64,000 bases of DNA. It comes from CAYJMQ01 sp964371555. GTDB lineage: Bacteria; Bdellovibrionota; JACOXK01; 2-02-FULL-40-11. How positions within the stretch are numbered: the stretch's first letter is position 1; each line of letters begins with the position of its first letter. The position numbers and the translations under genes are program-made. The notes beneath the pieces are model-generated. The model was not told the DNA's origin. It did not search any database and saw only the letters and a list, made by a program, of their open reading frames with translations. Below are positions 49,529 to 58,356 of the stretch, one piece after another. The stretch lies in assembly GCA_964371555.1 (NCBI GenBank), contig CAYJMQ010000001.1, positions 1 through 64,000 of the forward strand, written 5' to 3'.

Positions 49529-50575
49529 ATGAAGGTGAAGCAGTTTCTGAAACTGAAGGCATTGTTTCTGATCTTTTTAGATCTTTGGCTTATGTTGATG
49601 TCTCAAGACCTTTTGGCGCTGCATAAAGCAAAATCCCAGAAAATCAAACTTTCGATTTTAGCCCCTGAAGGCTCTACCTGGATGAACATTATGCATGAGT
49701 TCAACAAAGAGCTCAAAGAACGGACAAACGGAGGGCTGGAGTTTAAAATTTATGCGGGGGGGGTGTCGGGTGACGAGTCGGATGTCATACGAAAAATGAG
49801 GATTGGTCAGATTCACGCGGGGGGATTTACGGGAGTCGGGCTTGGTCAGATTGTTTCTGATGTGCGCGTTCTTGAGCTTCCTTTTATTTTCCGTGAGGCG
49901 GATGAAGTCGATTTTGTAACCTCTGTTTTAAAAAAAGAGTTTGAAAAAAAATTTGAAGAGAAGGGATTTATTTTTTTGGGATGGGCTGAGGCCGGGTTTG
50001 TAAATATTTTTTCTACAAAGCCTTTGAAAACAGCCAAAGATCTTCAAAAGGCCAAGATGTGGGCATGGGAGGGGGATCCCCTTGTGAAAGCCCTTTGCAA
50101 AGAGTTTGATATTGTTCCCGTGCCGCTTTCCATCACAGATGTCTTAACCTCGCTTCAGACAGGTTTGATCGATTCGTTTTACGCCCCCCCCCTTGCCGCG
50201 ATCGCGCTTCAGTGGTTTACGAAGGTAAAGTATATGACACAACCGTATCTGGCCAATGCGACGGGCGCTATGGTGATGACAAAGAAATTTCATGATCAGA
50301 TTCCAAAGCAGAACCAACAAATTTTAAAAGAAGTGGCCGATAAATATTCAAAAAGAATCATTGAGGCGACACGAAAAGATAACCAGGAGTCGTATCAGCA
50401 GCTTAAAAAACAGGGGATCGAATTTGTGACAATCGCGCCGAACGAACTTGAAGAGATGACAAAGACGAGCTTGAAAGTGCAGAGCGCGTTGATTGATCGT
50501 CTCTACCCCAAAGAACTTTTAGAGAAAGTCCTTTCAAAAATCCGGGAATATCGAAAAAGCAAAGTTCAATCATGA
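49529..50575 (+). CDS. dctP: TRAP transporter solute-binding protein (DctP/TatP)
   Basis: 348 aa. Signal peptide (M-K-V-K-Q-F-L-K-L ... L-L-A-L), then a two-lobe DctP fold with G-S-T-W-M-N-I-M-H-E-F, L-E-L-P-F-I-F-R near residue 110, and D-S-F-Y-A-P-P-L near residue 213. The Arg that binds the carboxylate in many DctP proteins is not obvious, so the ligand may not be a simple dicarboxylate. TatP-type by its neighbour TatT. Confidence 0.93.
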   Translation: MKVKQFLKLKALFLIFLDLWLMLMSQDLLALHKAKSQKIKLSILAPEGSTWMNIMHEFNKELKERTNGGLEFKIYAGGVSGDESDVIRKMRIGQIHAGGFTGVGLGQIVSDVRVLELPFIFREADEVDFVTSVLKKEFEKKFEEKGFIFLGWAEAGFVNIFSTKPLKTAKDLQKAKMWAWEGDPLVKALCKEFDIVPVPLSITDVLTSLQTGLIDSFYAPPLAAIALQWFTKVKYMTQPYLANATGAMVMTKKFHDQIPKQNQQILKEVADKYSKRIIEATRKDNQESYQQLKKQGIEFVTIAPNELEEMTKTSLKVQSALIDRLYPKELLEKVLSKIREYRKSKVQS

Positions 50576-51072
50576 AGTGGACAAAGGCTCTTAATGATAG
50601 AATTTCCAGGGTTGAAAGTGTTCTGCTTGTGACCATTGTGCTTTTTATGATTGTGCTTTCGTTTCTTCAGGTGGTTCTCCGGAATTTTTTTTCCGGTGGT
50701 ATTACCTGGGCCGATGTTTGTCTTAGAAATCTTGTGCTTTGGGTCGGTTTTATAGGGGCGTCACTCGCAACAAAGGAAAATCGGCATATTACGGTCGATG
50801 TGGTTACAAAGTTTGTTTCCCCGCTTTTACGGGAAATTGCGGATCTCCTTGCGAGCGCCGTCTCTGTCATCATCGGTTTTATCTTCGTCTATGCGTCTGT
50901 CCGTTTTGTGATTTCAGAATACAAGGCAGAGACGATCGCATTCTTGGGGATCCCTTTCTGGGTTGTTCAGATGATTATCCCATTTGGCTTTTCAATGATT
51001 ACTTTCCGTTTTGTGCTGAAGGTCATTGAGGATATCGAAGATCTGAGAATCCAATTGAAAGGCTCCAGGTGA
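50572..51072 (+). CDS. dctQ: TRAP transporter small permease (DctQ)
   Basis: 166 aa, four membrane helices, with the family segment F-L-Q-V-V-L-R-N-F-F and E-N-R-H-I-T-V-D-V. It forms the membrane complex with DctM. Overlaps dctP by 4 nt and dctM by 4 nt. Confidence 0.95.
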   Translation: MKWTKALNDRISRVESVLLVTIVLFMIVLSFLQVVLRNFFSGGITWADVCLRNLVLWVGFIGASLATKENRHITVDVVTKFVSPLLREIADLLASAVSVIIGFIFVYASVRFVISEYKAETIAFLGIPFWVVQMIIPFGFSMITFRFVLKVIEDIEDLRIQLKGSR

Positions 51073-52349
51073 TATTTCTCCTTGTGGGAGTTTCTCTTGT
51101 TCTTCTGGCGCTATTGGGCGCCCCCCTTTTTGCTGTCATTGGGGCAGCCGCCTTTTTTGCATTCCATTGGGTCGAGATTGATATCTCCGCGGTGATCATT
51201 GAAATGTATCGCATCGCTTCGGCGCCGATGCTCCTTACGATTCCCCTTTTTACCTTTGCCGGATATGTCATGTCTGAAAGTGGAACCCCGAAGCGATTTG
51301 TAGAGCTTGCAAAAGCGATTGTCGGCTGGATGCCAGGGGGCATTGCGATTGTTTCGCTCCTTACATGCGCTTTTTTTACAGCCTTCACGGGCGCCTCTGG
51401 CGTGACGATTATTGCCCTGGGGGGATTTCTTTATCCGATTCTTATCTCTGAAAGATATTCTGAGAAATTCAGCCTCGGTCTTGTGACAACCTGCGGGAGT
51501 TTGGGGCTTCTCTTTCCGCCGTCGCTTCCGTTGATTTTATATGGATTGGTAGCCCAGGTCAGTATTGATCAGCTTTTTGTTGCCGGTATTTTTCCGGGCA
51601 TACTTTTAATTATTCTTCTTTCTCTCTACAGCATGAAAAAGGGGATCTCTTTTCATGTGAAGAGGTCGCCTTTTGTCTTTAAAGAACTGATTCGAACATT
51701 TCGCGCGGCGATCTGGGAAGTCCCTCTCCCTTTCCTGATTTTGGGAGGGATTTACAGCGGCTTTATTACCGCAACGGAGGCTGCCGCGTTTGCCGCTTTT
51801 TATGTTCTCATTGTAGAGGCGTTTATCTATCAAGACGTCAGTTTAACATCGGATCTTCCAAGAATTATTCGGGAGAGCATGGTTTTAGTCGGCTCGATTC
51901 TCATTATTTTGGGATCAGCCCTGGGTCTGACCAATTATCTGATCGATGAGCAGATTCCGATGAAGATTCTCGAATTCATGAAGGTGTACGTCTCTGACAA
52001 AATCACATTTCTTATTGTGCTCAATATCTTTCTTCTGATTGTTGGATGTATTATGGATATTTTTTCCGCTATTGTCGTTGTGGTTCCGATGATTGTTCCG
52101 GTTGCGAGAGTTTTTGAGGTCGATCCGATTCATCTTGCGATTATTTTTCTGACGAATCTCGAGATTGGCTACCTGACCCCTCCGGTCGGGATCAATCTCT
52201 TTATTTCGTCGATGCGATTTCGAAAGCCCGTAACTTCTCTCTACCGTGTGTCTTTTCCGTTCCTGATGGTGCTGCTTCTTGCGCTTATCATTATTACTTA
52301 TGTCCCGGATCTGTCGCTTTCGCTCGTGCGGTGGCTGGGGTTAAGGTAG
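51069..52349 (+). CDS. dctM: TRAP transporter large permease (DctM)
   Basis: 426 aa from a GTG overlapping the dctQ stop (GTGA). About 12 membrane helices. Family motifs: G-A-P-L-F-A-V-I-G, F-F-T-A-F-T-G-A-S-G-V-T, P-P-S-L-P-L-I-L-Y-G, and T-E-A-A-A-F-A-A-F-Y. It couples substrate entry to a Na+ or H+ gradient. Confidence 0.97.
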   Translation: MIFLLVGVSLVLLALLGAPLFAVIGAAAFFAFHWVEIDISAVIIEMYRIASAPMLLTIPLFTFAGYVMSESGTPKRFVELAKAIVGWMPGGIAIVSLLTCAFFTAFTGASGVTIIALGGFLYPILISERYSEKFSLGLVTTCGSLGLLFPPSLPLILYGLVAQVSIDQLFVAGIFPGILLIILLSLYSMKKGISFHVKRSPFVFKELIRTFRAAIWEVPLPFLILGGIYSGFITATEAAAFAAFYVLIVEAFIYQDVSLTSDLPRIIRESMVLVGSILIILGSALGLTNYLIDEQIPMKILEFMKVYVSDKITFLIVLNIFLLIVGCIMDIFSAIVVVVPMIVPVARVFEVDPIHLAIIFLTNLEIGYLTPPVGINLFISSMRFRKPVTSLYRVSFPFLMVLLLALIIITYVPDLSLSLVRWLGLR

Positions 52350-52395
52350 TAAGCTTTTTTCCATTCGGGAAAAAAGCGCGCAGTATAAATTATAA

Positions 52396-52424
52396 GACAA
52401 ACCATTTCGAAGAAATGGTTTGTC
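52396..52424. repeat. Palindromic hairpin element, copy 2 (13-bp stem)
   Basis: A perfect inverted repeat, arms 52396-52408 and 52412-52424 around GAA, with the same CCATTTC-GAA-GAAATGG core as copy 1 at 11280-11308. Outer-stem bases differ in both arms so that pairing is kept. Sits in the 81-bp gap between convergent dctM (+) and livF (-). Confidence 0.8.
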
Positions 52425-52430
52425 GACCTT

Positions 52431-53147
52431 TTATTCCCCCAAATACGCCTTCTTAACTTCTGGATTATCCAACAAATCGCCTGCCTTTCCTTCAAGCACA
52501 ATTTTTCCAGTCTCCAGCACATACGCCTTATGAGCGATATGGAGCGCTTTGTTTGCGTTCTGTTCAACCAAAAGAATTGTCGTTCCGTCCTGATTGATCA
52601 TCTGAATGACTTTAAAGATCTGGGTAATAATTTGTGGCGCCAGCCCCAGTGAGGGCTCATCAAGCAGCAAAAGTTTGGGGCGGGCCATGAGCGCTCTTGA
52701 AATCGTAAGCATTTGCTGTTCACCCCCCGAGAGGGTGCCTCCCAATTGTTTTCTTCGCTGTTTTAAAATCGGAAAAAGTTCAAAAACATATTCTTTGTCT
52801 TTCCTTATTCCTTCTTTCCCCTTCCTGACATAAGCCCCCATTTCGAGATTGTCTTCAACAGAGAGATTCGAAAAAATTCCCCGTCCCTCGGGGGACTGCG
52901 AGATCCCCGCGCGAACAATCAGATGGGGTTTAAGAACGCAAATGTCTTTTCCATCGAAAAAAATTTTTCCTGTCCTGGGCCTGAGAATTCCAGAAACAGT
53001 CCGAAGGGTTGTGCTCTTGCCAGCCCCGTTGGAACCGATCAGCGTAACAATTTCTCCCTGATTGACGGAGATTGAAATTCCTTTTAAAGCGGTGATCTCG
53101 CCATAAGCGACGACGATATTCTCTATTTTTAATATCTCGACCGCCAT
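52431..53147 (-). CDS. livF: Branched-chain amino acid ABC transporter ATP-binding protein LivF
   Basis: 238 aa from the ATG at 53147, with GGGAG eight bases before it; a longer reading overlaps livG and is unlikely. Walker A G-S-N-G-A-G-K-S-T-T-L near residue 37, signature L-S-G-G-E-Q-Q-M-L, Walker B L-L-L-L-D-E-P-S-L-G. It is the second ATPase of the Liv system and begins 3 nt after livG. Confidence 0.96.
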   Translation of the reverse strand: MAVEILKIENIVVAYGEITALKGISISVNQGEIVTLIGSNGAGKSTTLRTVSGILRPRTGKIFFDGKDICVLKPHLIVRAGISQSPEGRGIFSNLSVEDNLEMGAYVRKGKEGIRKDKEYVFELFPILKQRRKQLGGTLSGGEQQMLTISRALMARPKLLLLDEPSLGLAPQIITQIFKVIQMINQDGTTILLVEQNANKALHIAHKAYVLETGKIVLEGKAGDLLDNPEVKKAYLGE

Positions 53148-53149
53148 TT

Positions 53150-53911
53150 CTATTCTCCCAGATAAGCCTTGATCACAAGCGGATTTGACTGAATTTCCTT
53201 TGGACGGCCGCTGGCAATCGTTTCTCCATGATCCAGCACAAGAATTCGTTCGCAAATTCCCATGACGAGCTTCATATCGTGTTCAATCAGCAAAATGGTT
53301 AAATCAAATTTTTGGCGGATCTCTTGAATGGTTTTCATGAGCTCTTCTGTTTCTTTATGATTGAGTCCGGCCGCCGGTTCATCTAAAAGAAGAATCTTTG
53401 GTTTCGTTGCGAGCGCGCGAAGAATTTCCAGTTTTCTTTGGTCGCCATAAGGAAGATTTTTTGACAAGAAATCAGCCTTTCCCTCGAGATGGAAGATTTT
53501 TAGGAGCCTTATCGCGTCGTTTCGAATTTCTTCTTCCTCGGATTTAAAGCGCTGCAATTTAGCCGCCATTGCGAAGATGCTATGCTTCATATGAATGTGA
53601 TGTCCGAGCCTGATGTTATCGATCACGGAAAGGTTTTTAAAGAGACGGATGTTTTGAAAAGTTCTTGCAATGCCGCGCGCCGTAATATGATGGGGTTTAA
53701 GTTCATTCAGAATCTCGGTATTGAGTGAAATTTCCCCGCAAGATGGGCGCAAGACCCCTGTCAGCATATTGAAAACGGTTGTTTTTCCGGCGCCGTTTGG
53801 GCCAATGAGTCCGACAAGTTCGTGTTCTCTCAAGTCTAAATTGAAATTTGAGACGGCGACAAGCCCTGCGAATCTCATGGTAAGGGACTCTGTCTTAAGG
53901 AGTGTCGTCAT
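53150..53911 (-). CDS. livG: Branched-chain amino acid ABC transporter ATP-binding protein LivG
   Basis: 253 aa. Walker A G-P-N-G-A-G-K-T-T-V-F-N, variant signature L-P-Y-G-D-Q-R-K-L-E typical of LivG, and Walker B L-L-L-D-E-P-A-A-G-L-N. Overlaps livM by 4 nt. Confidence 0.96.
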   Translation of the reverse strand: MTTLLKTESLTMRFAGLVAVSNFNLDLREHELVGLIGPNGAGKTTVFNMLTGVLRPSCGEISLNTEILNELKPHHITARGIARTFQNIRLFKNLSVIDNIRLGHHIHMKHSIFAMAAKLQRFKSEEEEIRNDAIRLLKIFHLEGKADFLSKNLPYGDQRKLEILRALATKPKILLLDEPAAGLNHKETEELMKTIQEIRQKFDLTILLIEHDMKLVMGICERILVLDHGETIASGRPKEIQSNPLVIKAYLGE

Positions 53912-54906
53912 CTCAATCCCTTTCGTTTAAACGGCCAGATATCGTAAAATTCCTTTTGACCCAAAAGCCCTGCCGGACGGGTGAGCATGAGGGCGATGAG
54001 AAGGAGCGGGTAGATGACCATCCGAACGTCGATTTTCGTCAGCTCCTGAAGCGGGCGGAGGGCTTCCGGCAGAATCGTTGTGATGATGGCTGCCACAACA
54101 GATCCTGTGATCGATCCCATTCCGCCGAGAATCACAATAATAATCGCTTCAAATGATTTTATAAATGTGAACGAGCTCGGATTTAAATAAACGAGAAAGT
54201 GAGCCAGCAGTCCGCCGGATATTCCCGCGAAAAAAGAACTAAAAATAAAGGCTTTCACCTTGTAGGCGGTAACATTGATTCCTATCGATTCGGCCGCTAT
54301 CTCGTCTTCGCGAATCGAAAGAAGCGCCCTGCCATGGTATGATTTAAGCATCCGAAAACAGGTGATCACAAGAACCGCGGCAAAAAAATAGATCCAGAAA
54401 AAGTTAGCCCACGGGGGGATGCCGGTAAACCCTCTCGCCCCTCCCAAAAAATCCATATTGAGAATCATCACACGGATGATTTCACCAAACCCGAGAGTGA
54501 CAATTCCCAGGTAATCCCCGCGAAGTTTTAGCGAAGGGAGTCCTACGAGATAACCGGCTATGGCAGCCATAAAGCCGCCGATTAAGACGGAGATAACAAA
54601 AAGGGATTGCTGAGCCGCCATGGCTATCATGCTCCCCTCTGTTGTCAGAGATGACATAAGGGGACTGAATAAATAGAAGCTCAGCGCGGCTGAAGTATAG
54701 GCGCCGATAGCCATGAATCCGGCATGCCCCATCGAAAATTGTCCGGTCAGGCCGTTAATGACATTGAGACTGACCCCCATAATGATATTGATGCCGCAAT
54801 AAATGAGAATCATATAAAGGTAGGGATTGAGAATGGTTGGAAGGGTCTGATTTGCGATCAGAAGAGCCGAACATATAACAAAAAATAGAAGGGACTGTCT
54901 CGCCAT
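53908..54906 (-). CDS. livM: Branched-chain amino acid ABC transporter permease LivM
   Basis: 332 aa from the ATG at 54906; a TTG 11 codons upstream would overlap livH more. About ten membrane helices, with the family blocks N-G-L-T-G-Q-F-S-M-G-H-A-G-F and the cytoplasmic coupling stretch L-S-I-R-E-D-E-I-A-A-E-S-I-G-I-N-V that contacts the ATPase. Confidence 0.95.
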   Translation of the reverse strand: MARQSLLFFVICSALLIANQTLPTILNPYLYMILIYCGINIIMGVSLNVINGLTGQFSMGHAGFMAIGAYTSAALSFYLFSPLMSSLTTEGSMIAMAAQQSLFVISVLIGGFMAAIAGYLVGLPSLKLRGDYLGIVTLGFGEIIRVMILNMDFLGGARGFTGIPPWANFFWIYFFAAVLVITCFRMLKSYHGRALLSIREDEIAAESIGINVTAYKVKAFIFSSFFAGISGGLLAHFLVYLNPSSFTFIKSFEAIIIVILGGMGSITGSVVAAIITTILPEALRPLQELTKIDVRMVIYPLLLIALMLTRPAGLLGQKEFYDIWPFKRKGLR

Positions 54907-54910
54907 CCGC

Positions 54911-55813
54911 TTAAACCTTTTCAGCTGTTGTTTTTCCAAAAATTCCCGCGGGTCTTACAAGAAGAATCAGAATCAAAAGACAGAATGCGAGCGCGTCCCG
55001 ATAGGTTGAAGAAAAATAGCCGACCACCATTTCTTCTGAAAGTCCCATAATCAGGGCGCCAACAATGGCGCCCGGAATATTTCCGATGCCGCCGAAAACA
55101 GCCGCAACAAACGCTTTAAGACCAAATAAAAGCCCCATCAGCGGGTCGATACGCGGATAGGCGAGTCCGACTAAAATCCCCGCCGCCGCGGCGAGCGATG
55201 ATCCCAAAACAAATGTAAATGCGATAATCCGGTCGACATCAATTCCCATAAGCGACGCGTTCTCATGACTAAAAGAGACCGACCGCATCGCTTTTCCGAC
55301 CTTTGTTCGATAGATGATAAATTGTAAAATCATCATGAGGCTCAAAGAGACCGAAACCACAATGACCTGATAGTTGCTGATTTCAATATTGCCGAAGCTT
55401 AAGAGCGTTGTTCTTTGAATGAGCTCAGGAAAAACTTTGGGATCTGCGCCAAAAATCAACTGCCCCCCATTTTCAAGAAGGAGCGAAACGCCGATTGCGG
55501 TAATCAGGAGATTCAGTCTCGGTTGTTTCCGCAATGGCCGATAGGCGAATCGTTCAATCGTCATTCCGAGAAGCGCGCAGGCTGCCATCGCAAGAATAAG
55601 AATAAGGAGCAATGTGAGGAGAGAAGGGGAGTGCAGCAATCCCAGCCAGTGGGCAAAAAAGAATCCAAAGAAAGCCCCCATCATATAAACATCGCCATGC
55701 GCGAAATTAATGAGGTTTAGAATTCCATAGACCATTGTGTATCCAATGGCCACCAGTCCATAGATACTCCCCAGCGAAACCCCGTTTATGATGTGCTGAA
55801 GAAATTCTTCCAA
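54911..55813 (-). CDS. livH: Branched-chain amino acid ABC transporter permease LivH
   Basis: 300 aa from a TTG with AGGAACC upstream. Seven to eight membrane helices; family block N-L-I-N-F-A-H-G-D-V-Y-M near residue 33 and the coupling helix region R-S-V-S-F-S-H-E-N-A-S-L-M-G-I-D. Starts 21 nt after livK. Confidence 0.95.
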   Translation of the reverse strand: MEEFLQHIINGVSLGSIYGLVAIGYTMVYGILNLINFAHGDVYMMGAFFGFFFAHWLGLLHSPSLLTLLLILILAMAACALLGMTIERFAYRPLRKQPRLNLLITAIGVSLLLENGGQLIFGADPKVFPELIQRTTLLSFGNIEISNYQVIVVSVSLSLMMILQFIIYRTKVGKAMRSVSFSHENASLMGIDVDRIIAFTFVLGSSLAAAAGILVGLAYPRIDPLMGLLFGLKAFVAAVFGGIGNIPGAIVGALIMGLSEEMVVGYFSSTYRDALAFCLLILILLVRPAGIFGKTTAEKV

Positions 55814-55834
55814 GGGTTTGCTGGTTCCTTATGC

Positions 55835-56980
55835 TTATGGATTCACAGTCTCGACGTATTTGAATTGCCCGTTTTTTACAACCAAAACAACGGCCGCTTT
55901 TTCCGCATCGCGATTTTCATTGAGGCTAATGACTCCTGAGACCGCCTGGAAATTTTTGGTTTGTGAAAGCGCATCCCGGATTTCTTTCGATGTCTGATTT
56001 TTTGTCCGTTTCAGCGCGTCGATCAAGACCAATGCGGCATCATATCCCATGGCTGCCAGTCCATCCGGAACTTTACCGTAGGCTTTTTTGAATTTTTCAA
56101 CGAATTCAACCACGCGCGGCTCTTTGCTTTCAGAAGTGTAGTGGTTGCTGAAGTATGAGTTTTCCAATGCGGCGCCGCCGATTTCAGAAAGTCTTTCAGA
56201 GTCCCATCCATCTCCGCCGAGAAGCGGCATTTTGAGACCGAGTTCCCTTGCCTGTCTGGCAATGAGACCCACCTCTGTGTAATACCCCGGGATAAAAATC
56301 CCATCGACTTTCTTTGTGCGAATGGCTGTCAGCTGTGCTTTAAAATCGACATCCCCGCCTGTGTAAGAGAGATCGGAAACCACTTTTCCTCCCAGCTCTT
56401 CAAATGTTTTTGTGAAAAACTCTGAGAGTCCAACACTGTAATCGCTCTTTACATCTGTTAGATTCGCGACTTTTCTCATTTTTAGCGTGTTATAAGCAAA
56501 GTTTGCCATCACCTTCCCCTGGAAAGGATCTATGAAACAGGTTCTGAAAATATAGTCGCCGACCTGAGTAACTTTAGGATTTGTGGAAGAGGGGCTAAGC
56601 ATCGGGACCTGATATCTCTGTGCGATTGGAGCGCCTGCCAGTGAACGGGAGCTTGCGACTTCCCCTAAAAGGGCAACCGCTTTATCACTGGTAATTAATT
56701 TGGTAACGGCGGCCGCGGCCTCTTCTGGTTTTCCCTGATCATCAACGGTAACGACTTTGATTTTCTTGCCATTAATGCCCCCTTGTTCATTGACTTCGTT
56801 TACCGCAAGGATGATTCCTTCGTGTGTCGATATTCCAAAGGTTGCCTCTGATCCTGTCAGTGAACCAAACTCACCTACTTTGATGACATTTTGATCTGCT
56901 TTTTTCGTGCAGCCAAAAATGAGAATGCTTAAAAAGACTGGAATATAAACCAATTTTCCAAATGATAATTGATGTTTCAT
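55835..56980 (-). CDS. livK: Branched-chain amino acid ABC transporter substrate-binding lipoprotein
   Basis: 381 aa from the ATG at 56980, with AGGAGGAG ahead; an upstream start would run through the promoter. Lipobox I-F-G-C; type I periplasmic-binding fold with G-E-F-G-S-L-T-G-S-E-A-T near residue 34 and M-G-Y-D-A-A-L-V-L near residue 305. The ligand may be Leu/Ile/Val or another amide or amino acid. It leads the liv operon, divergent from icd. Confidence 0.93.
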   Translation of the reverse strand: MKHQLSFGKLVYIPVFLSILIFGCTKKADQNVIKVGEFGSLTGSEATFGISTHEGIILAVNEVNEQGGINGKKIKVVTVDDQGKPEEAAAAVTKLITSDKAVALLGEVASSRSLAGAPIAQRYQVPMLSPSSTNPKVTQVGDYIFRTCFIDPFQGKVMANFAYNTLKMRKVANLTDVKSDYSVGLSEFFTKTFEELGGKVVSDLSYTGGDVDFKAQLTAIRTKKVDGIFIPGYYTEVGLIARQARELGLKMPLLGGDGWDSERLSEIGGAALENSYFSNHYTSESKEPRVVEFVEKFKKAYGKVPDGLAAMGYDAALVLIDALKRTKNQTSKEIRDALSQTKNFQAVSGVISLNENRDAEKAAVVLVVKNGQFKYVETVNP

Positions 56981-57008
56981 TTTTATTCTCCTCCTGTGGG
57001 GTGCGGGG

Positions 57009-57037
57009 AACTTAGCAAAAAGGGATGGAGAAGTCAA
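57009..57037 (-). promoter_or_regulatory. Putative sigma-70 promoter of the liv operon
   Basis: On the minus strand, TTGACT (57037-57032), a 17-bp spacer and TAAGTT (57014-57009), about 29 nt before the livK ATG. The -35 is strong and the -10 weak. Confidence 0.45.
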
Positions 57038-57084
57038 ATTTGCCTTGATTTGGAATGAGTATGTTGTTAAAGGCAATTCGATAT

Positions 57085-58347
57085 ATGAACGCGCGGCAAT
57101 ATCAAAAGCTGACCCCTCCAAAATACGGCGAAAAAATCGAGGTCATCTCCATCTCAAAACGTATCGTTCCGGATCGCCCCGTCATTCCCTTCATTGAAGG
57201 GGATGGAACGGGGCCTGACATCTGGCGGGCGGCCCATCCTGTCTGGGAAGCGGCTTTAAAAAAGGCGTATGCCGGAAAAAAAGAGATAGTCTGGTTTGAA
57301 ATTTTTGCCGGTGAAAAAGCAAAAGCCAAATATAATGACTGGCTCCCTGCGGATACACTGCTTGCCATCGAGGAATATGGTCTTGCGATCAAGGGGCCGC
57401 TCACAACGCCTGTCGGTGGCGGCTTCAGGAGTCTCAATGTCTCTCTTCGCCAGATTTTTGATCTCTATGCCTGTATTCGTCCTGTGCGCTATTTTTCAGG
57501 GGTGCCTGCCCCTGTAAAACATCCGGAGGCGTTAAATATCGTCATTTTCCGGGAGAATACGGAAGATGTTTACGCGGGTATCGAGTGGAAAGCCGAAACG
57601 GAAGAAGCGAAAAAAGTCATACAATTTTTAACTGAGCAGATGAAAGTAAAAATTCGTCCCGATTCCGGGATCGGTATAAAACCGATTTCTAAATTTGGCA
57701 GTCAAAGGCTTGTGAGGCGCGCGATTCAATATGCCATTGATCATGAAAGAGAGAGTGTAACGCTGGTTCATAAAGGAAATATCATGAAATATACCGAAGG
57801 GGCGTTCAAAGAGTGGGGATATGAGCTGGCAAAAGAAGAATTTGCGGATAAAACCATTACAGAAGATATGCTGGTCAATGAATTTAGGGAATTTAGGGGG
57901 GTTCGACCTCGCAACAAAGTTATTATCAAAGATCGCATAGCAGATTCGATGCTCCAGCAGCTGCTTCTGAGACCCGCTGAGTATAGCGTGATGGCGCTCC
58001 CCAATCTGAATGGCGATTATCTTTCGGATGCGGCGGTGGCACAGGTCGGCGGATTAGGACTTGCCCCCGGGGGGAACATCGGCGACAAATGCGCGATATT
58101 TGAAGCGACACACGGCACAGCCCCAAAATATGCGGGGCAAGACAAAGTGAATCCAGGGTCTTTGCTTCTTTCGGGTGTGATGATGTTTGAGTATTTGGGG
58201 TGGCATGAGGCGGCGGATTTAATTGTCAAGGCTCTGGAAAAAACGATTTCTCAAAAACGTGTGACGTATGATCTTCATAGGATCATGACAGGGGCAAAGC
58301 TGTTAAAGTGTTCTGAATTTGGGAAAGCAATCATCGATAATTTGTGA
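57085..58347 (+). CDS. icd: NADP-dependent isocitrate dehydrogenase
   Basis: 420 aa from the ATG at 57085 (other starts at 57061 and 57055 give extra N-terminal residues). It converts isocitrate to 2-oxoglutarate and CO2 in the TCA cycle. Seen: E-G-D-G-T-G, the substrate loop G-G-G-F-R-S-L-N-V-S-L-R-Q holding the phosphorylatable Ser of E. coli Icd, and K-Y-A-G-Q-D-K-V-N-P-G-S near the cofactor site, typical of NADP-type enzymes. It heads a TCA-cycle operon. Confidence 0.96.
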   Translation: MNARQYQKLTPPKYGEKIEVISISKRIVPDRPVIPFIEGDGTGPDIWRAAHPVWEAALKKAYAGKKEIVWFEIFAGEKAKAKYNDWLPADTLLAIEEYGLAIKGPLTTPVGGGFRSLNVSLRQIFDLYACIRPVRYFSGVPAPVKHPEALNIVIFRENTEDVYAGIEWKAETEEAKKVIQFLTEQMKVKIRPDSGIGIKPISKFGSQRLVRRAIQYAIDHERESVTLVHKGNIMKYTEGAFKEWGYELAKEEFADKTITEDMLVNEFREFRGVRPRNKVIIKDRIADSMLQQLLLRPAEYSVMALPNLNGDYLSDAAVAQVGGLGLAPGGNIGDKCAIFEATHGTAPKYAGQDKVNPGSLLLSGVMMFEYLGWHEAADLIVKALEKTISQKRVTYDLHRIMTGAKLLKCSEFGKAIIDNL

Positions 58348-58356
58348 GGGGAGAAA

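Noticed and set aside
56981..57084. Strong promoter for icd in the liv-icd gap
   Set aside because: TTGCCT and TATGTT are only 14 bp apart; no acceptable spacing was found.
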